Position numbers and translations under genes: made by a program. This document shows positions 5,686 through 11,815 of a DNA stretch of 11,815 nt, piece after piece; within the stretch, counting starts at the first letter, position 1; the number at the start of each line of letters is the position of its first letter. The stretch comes from an uncultured Bacteroidales bacterium (GTDB lineage: Bacteria; Bacteroidota; Bacteroidia; Bacteroidales; Bacteroidaceae). A model generated the notes under the pieces. The model ran no database searches. It saw only the letters and a list, made by a program, of their open reading frames with translations, and had not been told where the DNA came from. The stretch spans positions 1 through 11,815 of the forward strand of contig CALGJF010000040.1 in the NCBI GenBank assembly GCA_937914945.1, given 5' to 3'.

Positions 5686-6939
5686 ATGATTCAGAGAAAC
5701 GAAATTGAGATAATGGCCCCTGTGGGCTCTCGCGAGAGCCTCACTGCAGCCATACAGGCAGGAGCAAATTCCATATATTTTGGTATTGAACATTTGAACA
5801 TGCGTTCACACTCGGCAAGCGCATTCTCCATCAACGACCTGAGGGAGATTGCACAGATATGCGACGAGCACAATATAAAAAGCTACTTAACGGTAAACAC
5901 CATTATATATGAGAATGACATCGACATGATGCACAAGATTGTTGATGCAGCCGTGGAGAGTGGAATTTCGGCAGTTATTGCAGCCGATGTTGCCGTGATG
6001 CAATATTGCAACCGCGTGGGCATGGAGGTGCATCTTTCTACACAGCTGAACATAAGCAACAGCGAGGCTTTGAAGTTCTATGCACAATTTGCCGATGTTG
6101 TGGTGCTTGCCCGCGAGCTGAACATGGAACAGGTGGCAGCAATTCACAAGGTAATAATAGACGAAAATATTTGCGGCCCCAAAGGCGAGCTTATAAGAAT
6201 AGAGATGTTCTGCCACGGTGCACTGTGCATGGCAATATCGGGCAAATGCTACCTGTCGCTCCACCAACTTGGCCGTAGTGCAAACCGTGGCGAGTGCATG
6301 CAGGTGTGTCGCCGTGGATACATTGTGAAGGACCGCGAGAGCGATATAGAATTAGAGGTGGACAATAAGTATATTATGTCGCCCAAAGACCTCAAGACCA
6401 TACGTTTCATGGACAAGATGATTGAGGCCGGAGTGCGAGTATTCAAAATAGAGGGCCGCGCCCGCGGCCCCGAATATGTGCAGACCGTGGCCGGCTGCTA
6501 CAACGAGGCGTTGGAGGCCTACCTTGCCGGCACATTCACCGAGGAGAAGAAAGACGAGTGGGATACCCGCCTTGCAACTGTATTCAACCGTGGGTTCTGG
6601 GACGGCTACTATTTGGGACAGAAGATTGGCGAGTGGAGCAACATATACGGCTCGCAGGCAACCGAAAAGAAAGTTTATGTGGGCCGCGGGGTAAAATACT
6701 TCTCAAAGCTGGGTGTGGGCGAGTTCTATATTGAAGCAAGCGAACTGCACGTGGGCGACAAGCTATTGGTAACAGGCCCCACCACCGGTGCAATGTATTT
6801 GGAGCTAGAGGAGGCACGCGTGGACTTGGGCCCCGTGGACACCGTGCCCAAGGGTGTGTATGTATCGTTCAAAGTACCTGCAAAAGTGCGCCCCGCCGAC
6901 AAACTATATAAGATTGTAAGTACAAAGGCATGCGATTGA
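5686..6939 (+). CDS. U32-family protein (TrhP/RlhA-like RNA hydroxylase)
   Basis: 417 residues, annotated in databases as 'peptidase U32'. Members of known function, TrhP (YegQ) and RlhA (YdcP), are not proteases: they hydroxylate tRNA U34 or 23S rRNA and need prephenate and an Fe-S cluster. The U32 signature is at 173-191 (EMFCHGALCMAISGKCYLS). Four cysteines, C181, C188, C204 and C208 (GALC, GKC, GEC, VC), fit the proposed Fe-S ligands. A short C-terminal beta-rich domain follows after about residue 325. The length is nearer TrhP (about 450) than RlhA (about 650), so tRNA is the more likely target; I do not assign a symbol. The ATG follows promoter copy 2. LD-carboxypeptidase follows 54 bases later on the same strand with no terminator between. 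Confidence 0.9.
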   Translation: MIQRNEIEIMAPVGSRESLTAAIQAGANSIYFGIEHLNMRSHSASAFSINDLREIAQICDEHNIKSYLTVNTIIYENDIDMMHKIVDAAVESGISAVIAADVAVMQYCNRVGMEVHLSTQLNISNSEALKFYAQFADVVVLARELNMEQVAAIHKVIIDENICGPKGELIRIEMFCHGALCMAISGKCYLSLHQLGRSANRGECMQVCRRGYIVKDRESDIELEVDNKYIMSPKDLKTIRFMDKMIEAGVRVFKIEGRARGPEYVQTVAGCYNEALEAYLAGTFTEEKKDEWDTRLATVFNRGFWDGYYLGQKIGEWSNIYGSQATEKKVYVGRGVKYFSKLGVGEFYIEASELHVGDKLLVTGPTTGAMYLELEEARVDLGPVDTVPKGVYVSFKVPAKVRPADKLYKIVSTKACD

Positions 6940-6993
6940 GATATCTCGCATGTGCTCGATATGACATAAGCGCTGATATAAAAACAAACCACG

Positions 6994-7890
6994 ATGATTA
7001 CCCCCGCACCACTGAAAGAGGGCGACCTTGTAGCAATAGCCTCGCCGGCCGGTGCCATACGCGAGCCGATGCTCGTGGAACAAGCCGCACAAGTACTGCG
7101 CAGCCACGGTTTTGCCGTGGAGATTGCACCACACTGCCTCACCCGCAACGGATATTACAGCGGCACTGCTGCCGAGCGCATGAGCGACATTGCCACCCTG
7201 CTCTCCCGCAACGAGGTTAAGGCGATCCTATGCAGCTATGGAGGGTATGGTTGCGTGCATCTGCTCGACGACTTTGCCCCACTCATTGCCAAGCACCCCA
7301 AATGGATTATAGGCATGAGCGACTGCTCGGCCCTGCACGCGGCCTGCCTTGCCGCCGGGGTACAATCGTTGCACGCCCCGCAGTGCCGACACCTTGCCAC
7401 ACAACCCACTGCCGACACGACCAAGCAGCTGATAAACATTCTTAAAGGAGCAACACCATGCTACCACATTCCGCCACACAGCCTTAATATAAAAGGAGAG
7501 GCCGTGGGCACACTTGCCGGCGGCAACCTGTCGGTAACAGCCGCTTTGGCAGGCGGGCGCTACGACATATTCACCAAAGAGAAAATTATCTTTATAGAGG
7601 ACACGGGCGAACTACCCTACCGCGTGGAGAGGCTTATGTACCAACTGAAATATTCGGGAGCATTGAAGAGGATAGGCGGGCTCATTGTGGGGCAGTTCAC
7701 CGATGTAAAAGAGCACACCGGCTTTGGCGGCACCACCTACGAACTTATACATAATATAATAAAGGAGTACGGCATACCTGTGTGCTTCAACTTCCCCGTG
7801 GGACACTGCAACCACAACCTGCCGCTTATAGAGGGCGGCGAGGTAACACTTTCGGTTACCGAGGCCGGGGTGGCACTGAAACAGGTATAG
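6994..7890 (+). CDS. ldcA: LD-carboxypeptidase (S66 family)
   Basis: Removes the terminal D-Ala from murein tetrapeptides, mainly in cytoplasmic peptidoglycan recycling. The 298-residue protein has no signal peptide, which fits. Family marks: N-terminal DLVAIASPAG (11-20); the nucleophile elbow GMSD (107-110) with Ser109; IEDTGELPYR (201-210) with Glu202; and GHCNHNLPL (270-278) with His271, together the Ser-Glu-His triad. Probably cotranscribed with the U32 gene. The convergent sufE ends 47 bases further on, with only a weak GCCAC/GCGGC hairpin (7899-7912) between, so the boundary is poorly insulated. Confidence 0.93.
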   Translation: MITPAPLKEGDLVAIASPAGAIREPMLVEQAAQVLRSHGFAVEIAPHCLTRNGYYSGTAAERMSDIATLLSRNEVKAILCSYGGYGCVHLLDDFAPLIAKHPKWIIGMSDCSALHAACLAAGVQSLHAPQCRHLATQPTADTTKQLINILKGATPCYHIPPHSLNIKGEAVGTLAGGNLSVTAALAGGRYDIFTKEKIIFIEDTGELPYRVERLMYQLKYSGALKRIGGLIVGQFTDVKEHTGFGGTTYELIHNIIKEYGIPVCFNFPVGHCNHNLPLIEGGEVTLSVTEAGVALKQV

Positions 7891-7937
7891 CAACAAACGC
7901 CACAAAAGCGGCTTTCACATTCACATATTCACAGTAC

Positions 7938-8363
7938 TTACCCATGCTTTGCCTTGAAGGCAAGTGCATATAGCCTCATCTGCTTAATCATTGCAAGAAG
8001 GCCGTTACTGCGGGTGGGCGACAAGTGCTCCTTGAGCCCTATGGCCTCCACAAAATAGAGGTCGCTGTCAAGAATTTCGTCGGGGGTGTGGCCCGAATAT
8101 ACCTGAATGAGCAGTGCCACAATACCTTTTACAATGAGCGCATCGCTCTCGGCGCGGAAAAGCACCTTGCCATCCTCGTAATCGGCTTGCAGCCACACAC
8201 GGCTCTGACACCCCTCGATGAGGTTGTTATCTGTTTTATATTTTTCATCAAGCGGAGGCTGCTCGCTGCCTAAATCTATAAGCAACTGATAGCGGTCGAG
8301 CCAATCGTCAAAACCGCCGAACTCCTCAATTATATCGTCTTGTTTTTCGTTTATCGTACTCAT
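7938..8363 (-). CDS. sufE: SufE, cysteine-desulfurase sulfur acceptor
   Basis: Takes persulfide sulfur from the desulfurase SufS and passes it to the SufBCD scaffold for Fe-S cluster assembly. The 141-residue protein, the usual length, has the acceptor loop EGCQSRVWL (50-58) with Cys52, and the C-terminal motif HLSPTRSNGL (113-122). No other suf gene is in the window. It follows the glutaminyl cyclase gene by 27 bases on the same strand and is likely expressed from the same transcript, an accidental-looking pairing. Confidence 0.95.
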   Translation of the reverse strand: MSTINEKQDDIIEEFGGFDDWLDRYQLLIDLGSEQPPLDEKYKTDNNLIEGCQSRVWLQADYEDGKVLFRAESDALIVKGIVALLIQVYSGHTPDEILDSDLYFVEAIGLKEHLSPTRSNGLLAMIKQMRLYALAFKAKHG

Positions 8364-8390
8364 TGCATTATCATTAAGAGAAACAGGCCG

Positions 8391-9395
8391 CTATTTTTCG
8401 TTATATACAACAGCCATTACAGTTTGCCCCACAGCCTTAAGGGTTGCGGCATCTATCCAATCCATATCATCCTTTACCGTGTGATGATGCGGGCCAAATC
8501 CATTGGGGCTCGATGGATCGTAGTTAATTATATCTATGCAGGGCAAGCCCATGAAATCATTTACATAAAAATGGTCATCGGTAACCATGCCACCCTCCTC
8601 GTTCACAAAATAGTTGTCATACCCCCACTTGGCAGCTTGCGCCCAGACCTTATCTACAATATTCGAGGCATAGTGGTCCGATATTCCCTCGCGGTGAAAG
8701 CGCGACGAGGGTGCGCCTACGATATCAAGCAATATACCGTAGCGAGCATTGTAATTATCCTTGTGGGGAGTACGAGCCCAATACTGCGAGCCCAGAGCCC
8801 AGGAATTGTCCATACCCACGCCATTGTAGTGGTCGTTCTCATGACGGCCGTAATCCTCGGCATCGAACAACACAATATCTACACCCACTGCCGGTGGTAC
8901 TACCGACAGATGGCGGGCTATCTCCATGAGCACGCCTACCCCACTTGCGCCATCGTTGGCACCAAGGATAGGCTTGTAGTGGTTGCTTTCGTCGGGGTCG
9001 CTATCTGCCCATGGACGGCTATCCCAATGAGCACACAGCATCACACGTTTTTTCACTTGCGGATTGAACTGCGCTATAATATTGCGTGCCTGTAATCTAT
9101 CGCCGTTATACGCGGTGAGTTCCACATGCTGCGCCACCACATCGGCACCGCAAGCACGCATGTACGATTCTATGTAATCGCCACATGCTTGATGCGCCTC
9201 ACTATTGGGTACACGGGGACCGAAAGCCACCTGACGTTCAACATAGCTGTATGCGCTGTCGGCATCGAACACGGGCACCACAACTGCCATTTCGGCTTGC
9301 GCGGGTGCTTTTTTGTTTCCGCCACAGGCTGCAAGGAGCATGGTTGATAGCAGCAACACAAACAATACAGTTACACTAAATATTTTTTTATCCAC
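8391..9395 (-). CDS. Glutaminyl cyclase lipoprotein (M28 fold, type II QC)
   Basis: Converts N-terminal Gln of exported proteins to pyroglutamate. From the proposed GTG start (9395) it has 334 residues: MDKK, a hydrophobic signal segment (5-20), and lipobox LAAC with Cys24 followed by GGNKK, so a lipoprotein probably facing the periplasm. The core CAHWDSRPWADSDPD (121-135) and GANDGASGVGVLMEIAR (145-161) closely resembles Porphyromonas-type QC. Zinc ligands: D148, E180 (DAEDYG), H305 (PHHHT). The longest reading frame begins with TTG at 9455, inside a hairpin, and would add 20 residues before the signal peptide. No ATG suits: the only one is in the signal segment. GTG 9395 or TTG 9401 is therefore the likely start. 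An ordinary M28 aminopeptidase is the alternative. Confidence 0.87.
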   Translation of the reverse strand: MDKKIFSVTVLFVLLLSTMLLAACGGNKKAPAQAEMAVVVPVFDADSAYSYVERQVAFGPRVPNSEAHQACGDYIESYMRACGADVVAQHVELTAYNGDRLQARNIIAQFNPQVKKRVMLCAHWDSRPWADSDPDESNHYKPILGANDGASGVGVLMEIARHLSVVPPAVGVDIVLFDAEDYGRHENDHYNGVGMDNSWALGSQYWARTPHKDNYNARYGILLDIVGAPSSRFHREGISDHYASNIVDKVWAQAAKWGYDNYFVNEEGGMVTDDHFYVNDFMGLPCIDIINYDPSSPNGFGPHHHTVKDDMDWIDAATLKAVGQTVMAVVYNEK

Positions 9396-9419
9396 AAGCA
9401 ATTTGTTTACTATATTATA

Positions 9420-9451
9420 TTGCAGGGGCGCACTCGTGTGTGCCCCTGCAA
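9420..9451 (-). terminator. Hairpin after cysS
   Basis: A 14-bp stem (9420-9433 with 9438-9451; one mismatch read on the minus strand) and a 4-base loop, ten bases past the cysS stop and 25 bases before the QC start. The sequence after it on the minus strand is AT-rich but has no T run, so it may be a weak or partial terminator, or a structure that stabilises the 3' end. Confidence 0.5.
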
Positions 9452-9460
9452 GCAATAATG

Positions 9461-10936
9461 TTATTTATTCAATTTCCAGGTAGCACCATCCTTTGAGTCT
9501 TTAATCTCAAAGCCGAGCGCAGCAAGTTCGTTGCGTATGCGGTCGCTGGTAGCCCAATCCTTGGCAGCCTTGGCAGCCTGACGCTGCTCGAGCAACATAT
9601 CGACCACCTTGCCGAATGCCTCTTCGCGTGCGCTGTCGGAGCCACGTTCCTCTTTAAGGCCCAAAATATCAAACATAAAGAGCGAGAAGGTTGATTTAAG
9701 TTCCTCAAGGTCGGCTGCAGATATTGATGCTTTTTTATCGGCAACCTGATTGATAGCACGCGAAGCATCGAACAGATGCGAAATAACCTGCGCGGTGTTC
9801 ATATCATCGTTCATCGCATCGTAGCACTTGGCACGCAAACCGGCAACATCAACAGTTGTTTCACTGCCGGCCGCAAGGCCGCAGAGCGTTTTATATGCAT
9901 CCATAAGGCGCTGCATGCCCTTCTCGGCAGCCTGCAAAGCATCGTTGCTGAAATCAACGGTGCTGCGATAGTGTGCCTGCAAGATGAAGAAACGTATTGT
10001 CATGGCCGAATAGGGCTGTGCAAGCAACTCGTGCGAGCCTGTGAAGAACTCGTCGAGAGTAATGAAATTACCCAACGACTTACCCATCTTGGTGCCGTTT
10101 ATGGTAATCATATTATTATGCATCCAATACTTGACAACAGGCTTGCCCATTGCGGCAACACCCTGCGCAATCTCGCACTCGTGGTGGGGGAACACCAAGT
10201 CCATACCGCCACCATGAATATCAAACTGCTCGCCAAGGTATTTGCGCCCCATGGCGGTGCACTCGCAGTGCCAGCCGGGGAAACCATTGCTCCAAGGGGA
10301 GGGCCAGCGCATAATATGTTCGGGCTGCGCACATTTCCACAGAGCGAAATCGGCAGGGTTGCGTTTCTCGCTCTGGCCGTCGAGCTCGCGTGTGGTATTG
10401 AGCACCTCGTCAAGGTTACGGCCCGAAAGAACACCATAGCGATGCGCCTTATCGTATTTTGCAACATCAAAATATACCGAGCCTTGGCTCTCATATGCAA
10501 AGCCATTGTCCATAATCTCTTTTACAAGTTCTATCTGCTCGATTATGTGGCCCGATGCATGAGGCTCTATGCTGGGAGGCAACACGTTGAGCGCATCCAT
10601 CACCCTGTGGTAGTGAAGCGTATATTGCTGCACCACCTCCATGGGCTCAAGCTGCTCCAAGCGCGCCTTTTTAGAAATCTTATCCTCACCCTCGTCGGCA
10701 TCGTGCTCCAAGTGGCCCACATCGGTAATATTACGCACATAGCGCACCTTGTAGCCAAGGTTTTGCAAGTAACGGAAAAGCACATCAAAAGTGATTGCGG
10801 GGCGGGCATGACCCAAGTGAGCAGGGCCATACACTGTGGGGCCGCACACATAAAGGCCTACATTGGGCGCGTGCAACGGCTCAAAAAGCTCCTTCTTGCG
10901 AGAGAGCGTATTGTATATCATGAATTTATTTTCCAT
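9461..10936 (-). CDS. cysS: Cysteinyl-tRNA synthetase
   Basis: Class I synthetase that charges tRNA-Cys. 491 residues, full length. The HIGH motif appears as HLGH (40-43, in YGPAHLGHARP) and KMSKS as KMGKS (283-287, in GTKMGKSLGN). Zinc ligands expected from the family are C31 (YVCGPT), C226 (GWHCEC), H251 and E255 (PHHECE). The anticodon-binding helical region covers about 330-491. The single start ATG at 10936 needs no revision. Its leader holds a long inverted repeat (10944-10998). A 411-residue open frame on the opposite strand is only a shadow of this gene. Confidence 0.97.
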   Translation of the reverse strand: MENKFMIYNTLSRKKELFEPLHAPNVGLYVCGPTVYGPAHLGHARPAITFDVLFRYLQNLGYKVRYVRNITDVGHLEHDADEGEDKISKKARLEQLEPMEVVQQYTLHYHRVMDALNVLPPSIEPHASGHIIEQIELVKEIMDNGFAYESQGSVYFDVAKYDKAHRYGVLSGRNLDEVLNTTRELDGQSEKRNPADFALWKCAQPEHIMRWPSPWSNGFPGWHCECTAMGRKYLGEQFDIHGGGMDLVFPHHECEIAQGVAAMGKPVVKYWMHNNMITINGTKMGKSLGNFITLDEFFTGSHELLAQPYSAMTIRFFILQAHYRSTVDFSNDALQAAEKGMQRLMDAYKTLCGLAAGSETTVDVAGLRAKCYDAMNDDMNTAQVISHLFDASRAINQVADKKASISAADLEELKSTFSLFMFDILGLKEERGSDSAREEAFGKVVDMLLEQRQAAKAAKDWATSDRIRNELAALGFEIKDSKDGATWKLNK

Positions 10937-10943
10937 ATATCAA

Positions 10944-10998
10944 TTTTTTATCATTTAACATCTTCTCGTTTACATCATGCGAAGATAGTGATAAAAAA
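10944..10998 (-). promoter_or_regulatory. Inverted repeat overlapping the likely cysS promoter
   Basis: The outer arms TTTTTTATCA (10944-10953) and TGATAAAAAA (10989-10998) are a perfect 10-bp match, and the inner arms ATCTTC (10960-10965) and GAAGAT (10981-10986) also match. A likely -7 box, TATCTTCG on the minus strand (10980-10987, one base off consensus), lies within the repeat. No -33 TTTG is seen at the right distance. The symmetry could be an operator or the end structure of the sigma-factor transcript. Confidence 0.45.
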
Positions 10999-11034
10999 TA
11001 TATTTATATAGAAAGAGAGCGTTTAATTTAAGTA

Positions 11035-11529
11035 TCACTTGCCAAACTTATTGCGCAACGCCATGCGTGCATTGTGCAGGCGAATCTTCACGCTGCTCAC
11101 CGAACAGCCAACCTCATCGGCTATCTCATTGCAGCTATAACCCTCCATCGTGCGGGACATAACTTCGGCTTGATGAGGCGGCAACCCCGCAGCTATAAAA
11201 TCGAGAAACTCGCTGCTATATGCCGCCAAAGGCTCACAGAGGGCGGTTGAGGAATCGTCGGCAGGGATATCGTCGTAACCAAGCGTTGCACGAACAGCCT
11301 TAAGTTTTTCGTTGTTCACATAGATGTTCTTCATAATCCTTGTCGCCCAAGCAATAAAGCGCCCCTGCTCATTGTATTTGTCGGCATTGGCAAGAATAAC
11401 AAACGAAGTCTCCTGCAACAAATCCTGCGCCTCGGCAACATTGTTTGCCAACGAGAGTGCAATATTCAACAGGGTTTTCTGGTTTTTCTCTAACTTTTCA
11501 CACACTAAAAATCGTTTGCCACGCTCCAT
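11035..11529 (-). CDS. ECF-type RNA polymerase sigma factor
   Basis: Sigma-70 family protein of 164 residues with regions 2 and 4 only. Region 2 covers about 15-78 (EAQDLLQETSFVILANADKY, then RFIAWATRIMKNIYVNN); region 4 about 105-160 with the helix-turn-helix GYSCNEIADEVGCSVSSVKIR (130-150). I chose the ATG at 11529: the frame opens further upstream only with a TTG at 11562, which would add 11 residues not typical of the family. No anti-sigma (FecR-like) gene lies next to it inside the window: cysS follows, and the gene upstream is closed by its own terminator. So it stands alone. Target promoters and signal are unknown. Confidence 0.9.
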   Translation of the reverse strand: MERGKRFLVCEKLEKNQKTLLNIALSLANNVAEAQDLLQETSFVILANADKYNEQGRFIAWATRIMKNIYVNNEKLKAVRATLGYDDIPADDSSTALCEPLAAYSSEFLDFIAAGLPPHQAEVMSRTMEGYSCNEIADEVGCSVSSVKIRLHNARMALRNKFGK

Positions 11530-11559
11530 AGTAATACTGTTTTTATTGTTAATACTTTG

Positions 11560-11613
11560 CAATTATAACCAATAAAAAACAATTTTATTCTATTTTTGCT
11601 AAATTTTTAGCAA
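11560..11613 (-). promoter_or_regulatory. Upstream region of the sigma-factor gene: weak -7 and an 18-base dyad
   Basis: The minus strand has TATAATTG (11560-11567), one base off the -7 consensus, 30 bases before the ATG. About 28 bases further upstream is a perfect dyad, TTGCTAAA-TT-TTTAGCAA (11596-11613). The half-site TTTTGCTA recurs at 11638-11645. The dyad could be an activator or repressor site, or the gene's own sigma recognition region; its function is not shown by sequence. The rest of the gap (11614-11725) shows no gene on either strand. Confidence 0.4.
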
Positions 11614-11725
11614 CATTTAACTAATACACATGAACAATTTTGCTATTTAGGCTAAAAGTGAGACAGCTGGCAATGGCTTAGACAAAAGAAGAAAAGGACA
11701 AGTACACTCACCCGCAATAACACAC

Positions 11726-11758
11726 AAAAAAGCCCCCGAGCGTTTACCGCTCGGGGGC
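11726..11758 (-). terminator. Terminator of the gene at the right edge
   Basis: Perfect 11-bp GC-rich stem (11732-11742 with 11748-11758), a 5-base loop, then six T on the minus strand (complement of 11726-11731). It lies about 30 bases past the stop codon of the partial gene at 11788-11815. Confidence 0.92.
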
Positions 11759-11787
11759 ATAATAAGGTTATCTATTTCTCTATTGAA

Positions 11788-11815
11788 TTATTCAACAACA
11801 ACCTTCTTGCCGTTT
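11788..11815 (-). CDS. C-terminal end of a minus-strand gene (partial)
   Basis: Only the last eight codons and stop are visible: NGKKVVVE. A strong terminator follows, which supports a real gene end. Many exported Bacteroidales proteins end in a sequence like GIYIVNGKKVVVK, the last strand of a Por/type IX secretion C-terminal-like domain. If that holds, the gene encodes a secreted or surface protein. With eight residues this is only a suggestion. Confidence 0.5.

Noticed and set aside
6929..6952. Inverted repeat CATGCGA/TCGCATG over the U32 stop codon
   Set aside because: Seven pairs, a 10-base loop and no T run, in a likely operon; probably chance.
7899..7912. GCCAC/GCGGC hairpin between ldcA and sufE
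   Set aside because: Only five pairs with a mismatch or wobble and no T run of note; too weak to call a terminator.
8340..9095. 251-residue open frame on the plus strand
   Set aside because: Antisense to the glutaminyl cyclase and the end of sufE; no domain or start context.
9776..11011. 411-residue open frame on the plus strand
   Set aside because: It lies fully antisense to cysS, shows no protein family features, and results from the codon pattern of cysS on the other strand.
11563..11787. Search for a small gene or tRNA between the sigma factor and the edge gene
   Set aside because: No frame with a credible start and no cloverleaf pattern; only the dyad and the terminator are supported.

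Overview
The window looks like Bacteroidota, most likely order Bacteroidales. Intergenic stretches carry the -33/-7 promoter pattern of that phylum (TTTG, 19-20 bases, TAnnTTTG). Gene starts lack Shine-Dalgarno sequences. Several genes are typical of the group: the folP-cdaA pair, a periodontal-type glutaminyl cyclase lipoprotein, and a C-terminal peptide (NGKKVVVE) like the tails of secreted Bacteroidales proteins. No IS element, tRNA, CRISPR array or phage gene was seen.

Layout. At the left edge, a strong leftward promoter and a leader with a boxA-like element suggest that an rRNA operon starts here and lies outside the window. Positions 306-1939 (minus) hold folP then cdaA (folate synthesis, c-di-AMP synthesis). 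A divergent promoter region (1940-2156) leads rightward to a compact three-gene operon (2157-3772): an HPr-kinase-like protein, an S26-type serine protease of the Ser/His kind, and a stand-alone PqqD-like domain. A 19-bp hairpin separates it from the convergent dusB (tRNA dihydrouridine synthase). Divergently from dusB comes a small AT-rich orphan membrane-anchored protein (5002-5529), flanked by two near-identical 37/38-bp copies of a promoter sequence. The second copy drives a U32-family gene (probable RNA hydroxylase), which is followed by an LD-carboxypeptidase. Convergent to these on the minus strand lie, in transcription order, a lone ECF sigma factor, cysS, a glutaminyl cyclase lipoprotein (non-ATG start) and sufE. 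At the right edge is the last stretch of a minus-strand gene with a strong terminator.

Most genes are housekeeping: translation (cysS, dusB, U32), cofactors and signalling (folP, cdaA), Fe-S assembly (sufE), and envelope maturation (LD-carboxypeptidase, glutaminyl cyclase). The part most likely to be an undescribed system is the kinase/S26 protease/PqqD operon. It has three parts known from ribosomally made peptide maturation (substrate recognition, cleavage, Ser/Thr-type kinase) but no precursor peptide, cyclase or radical-SAM gene in the window. The second item worth attention is the orphan gene cassette between duplicated promoters.
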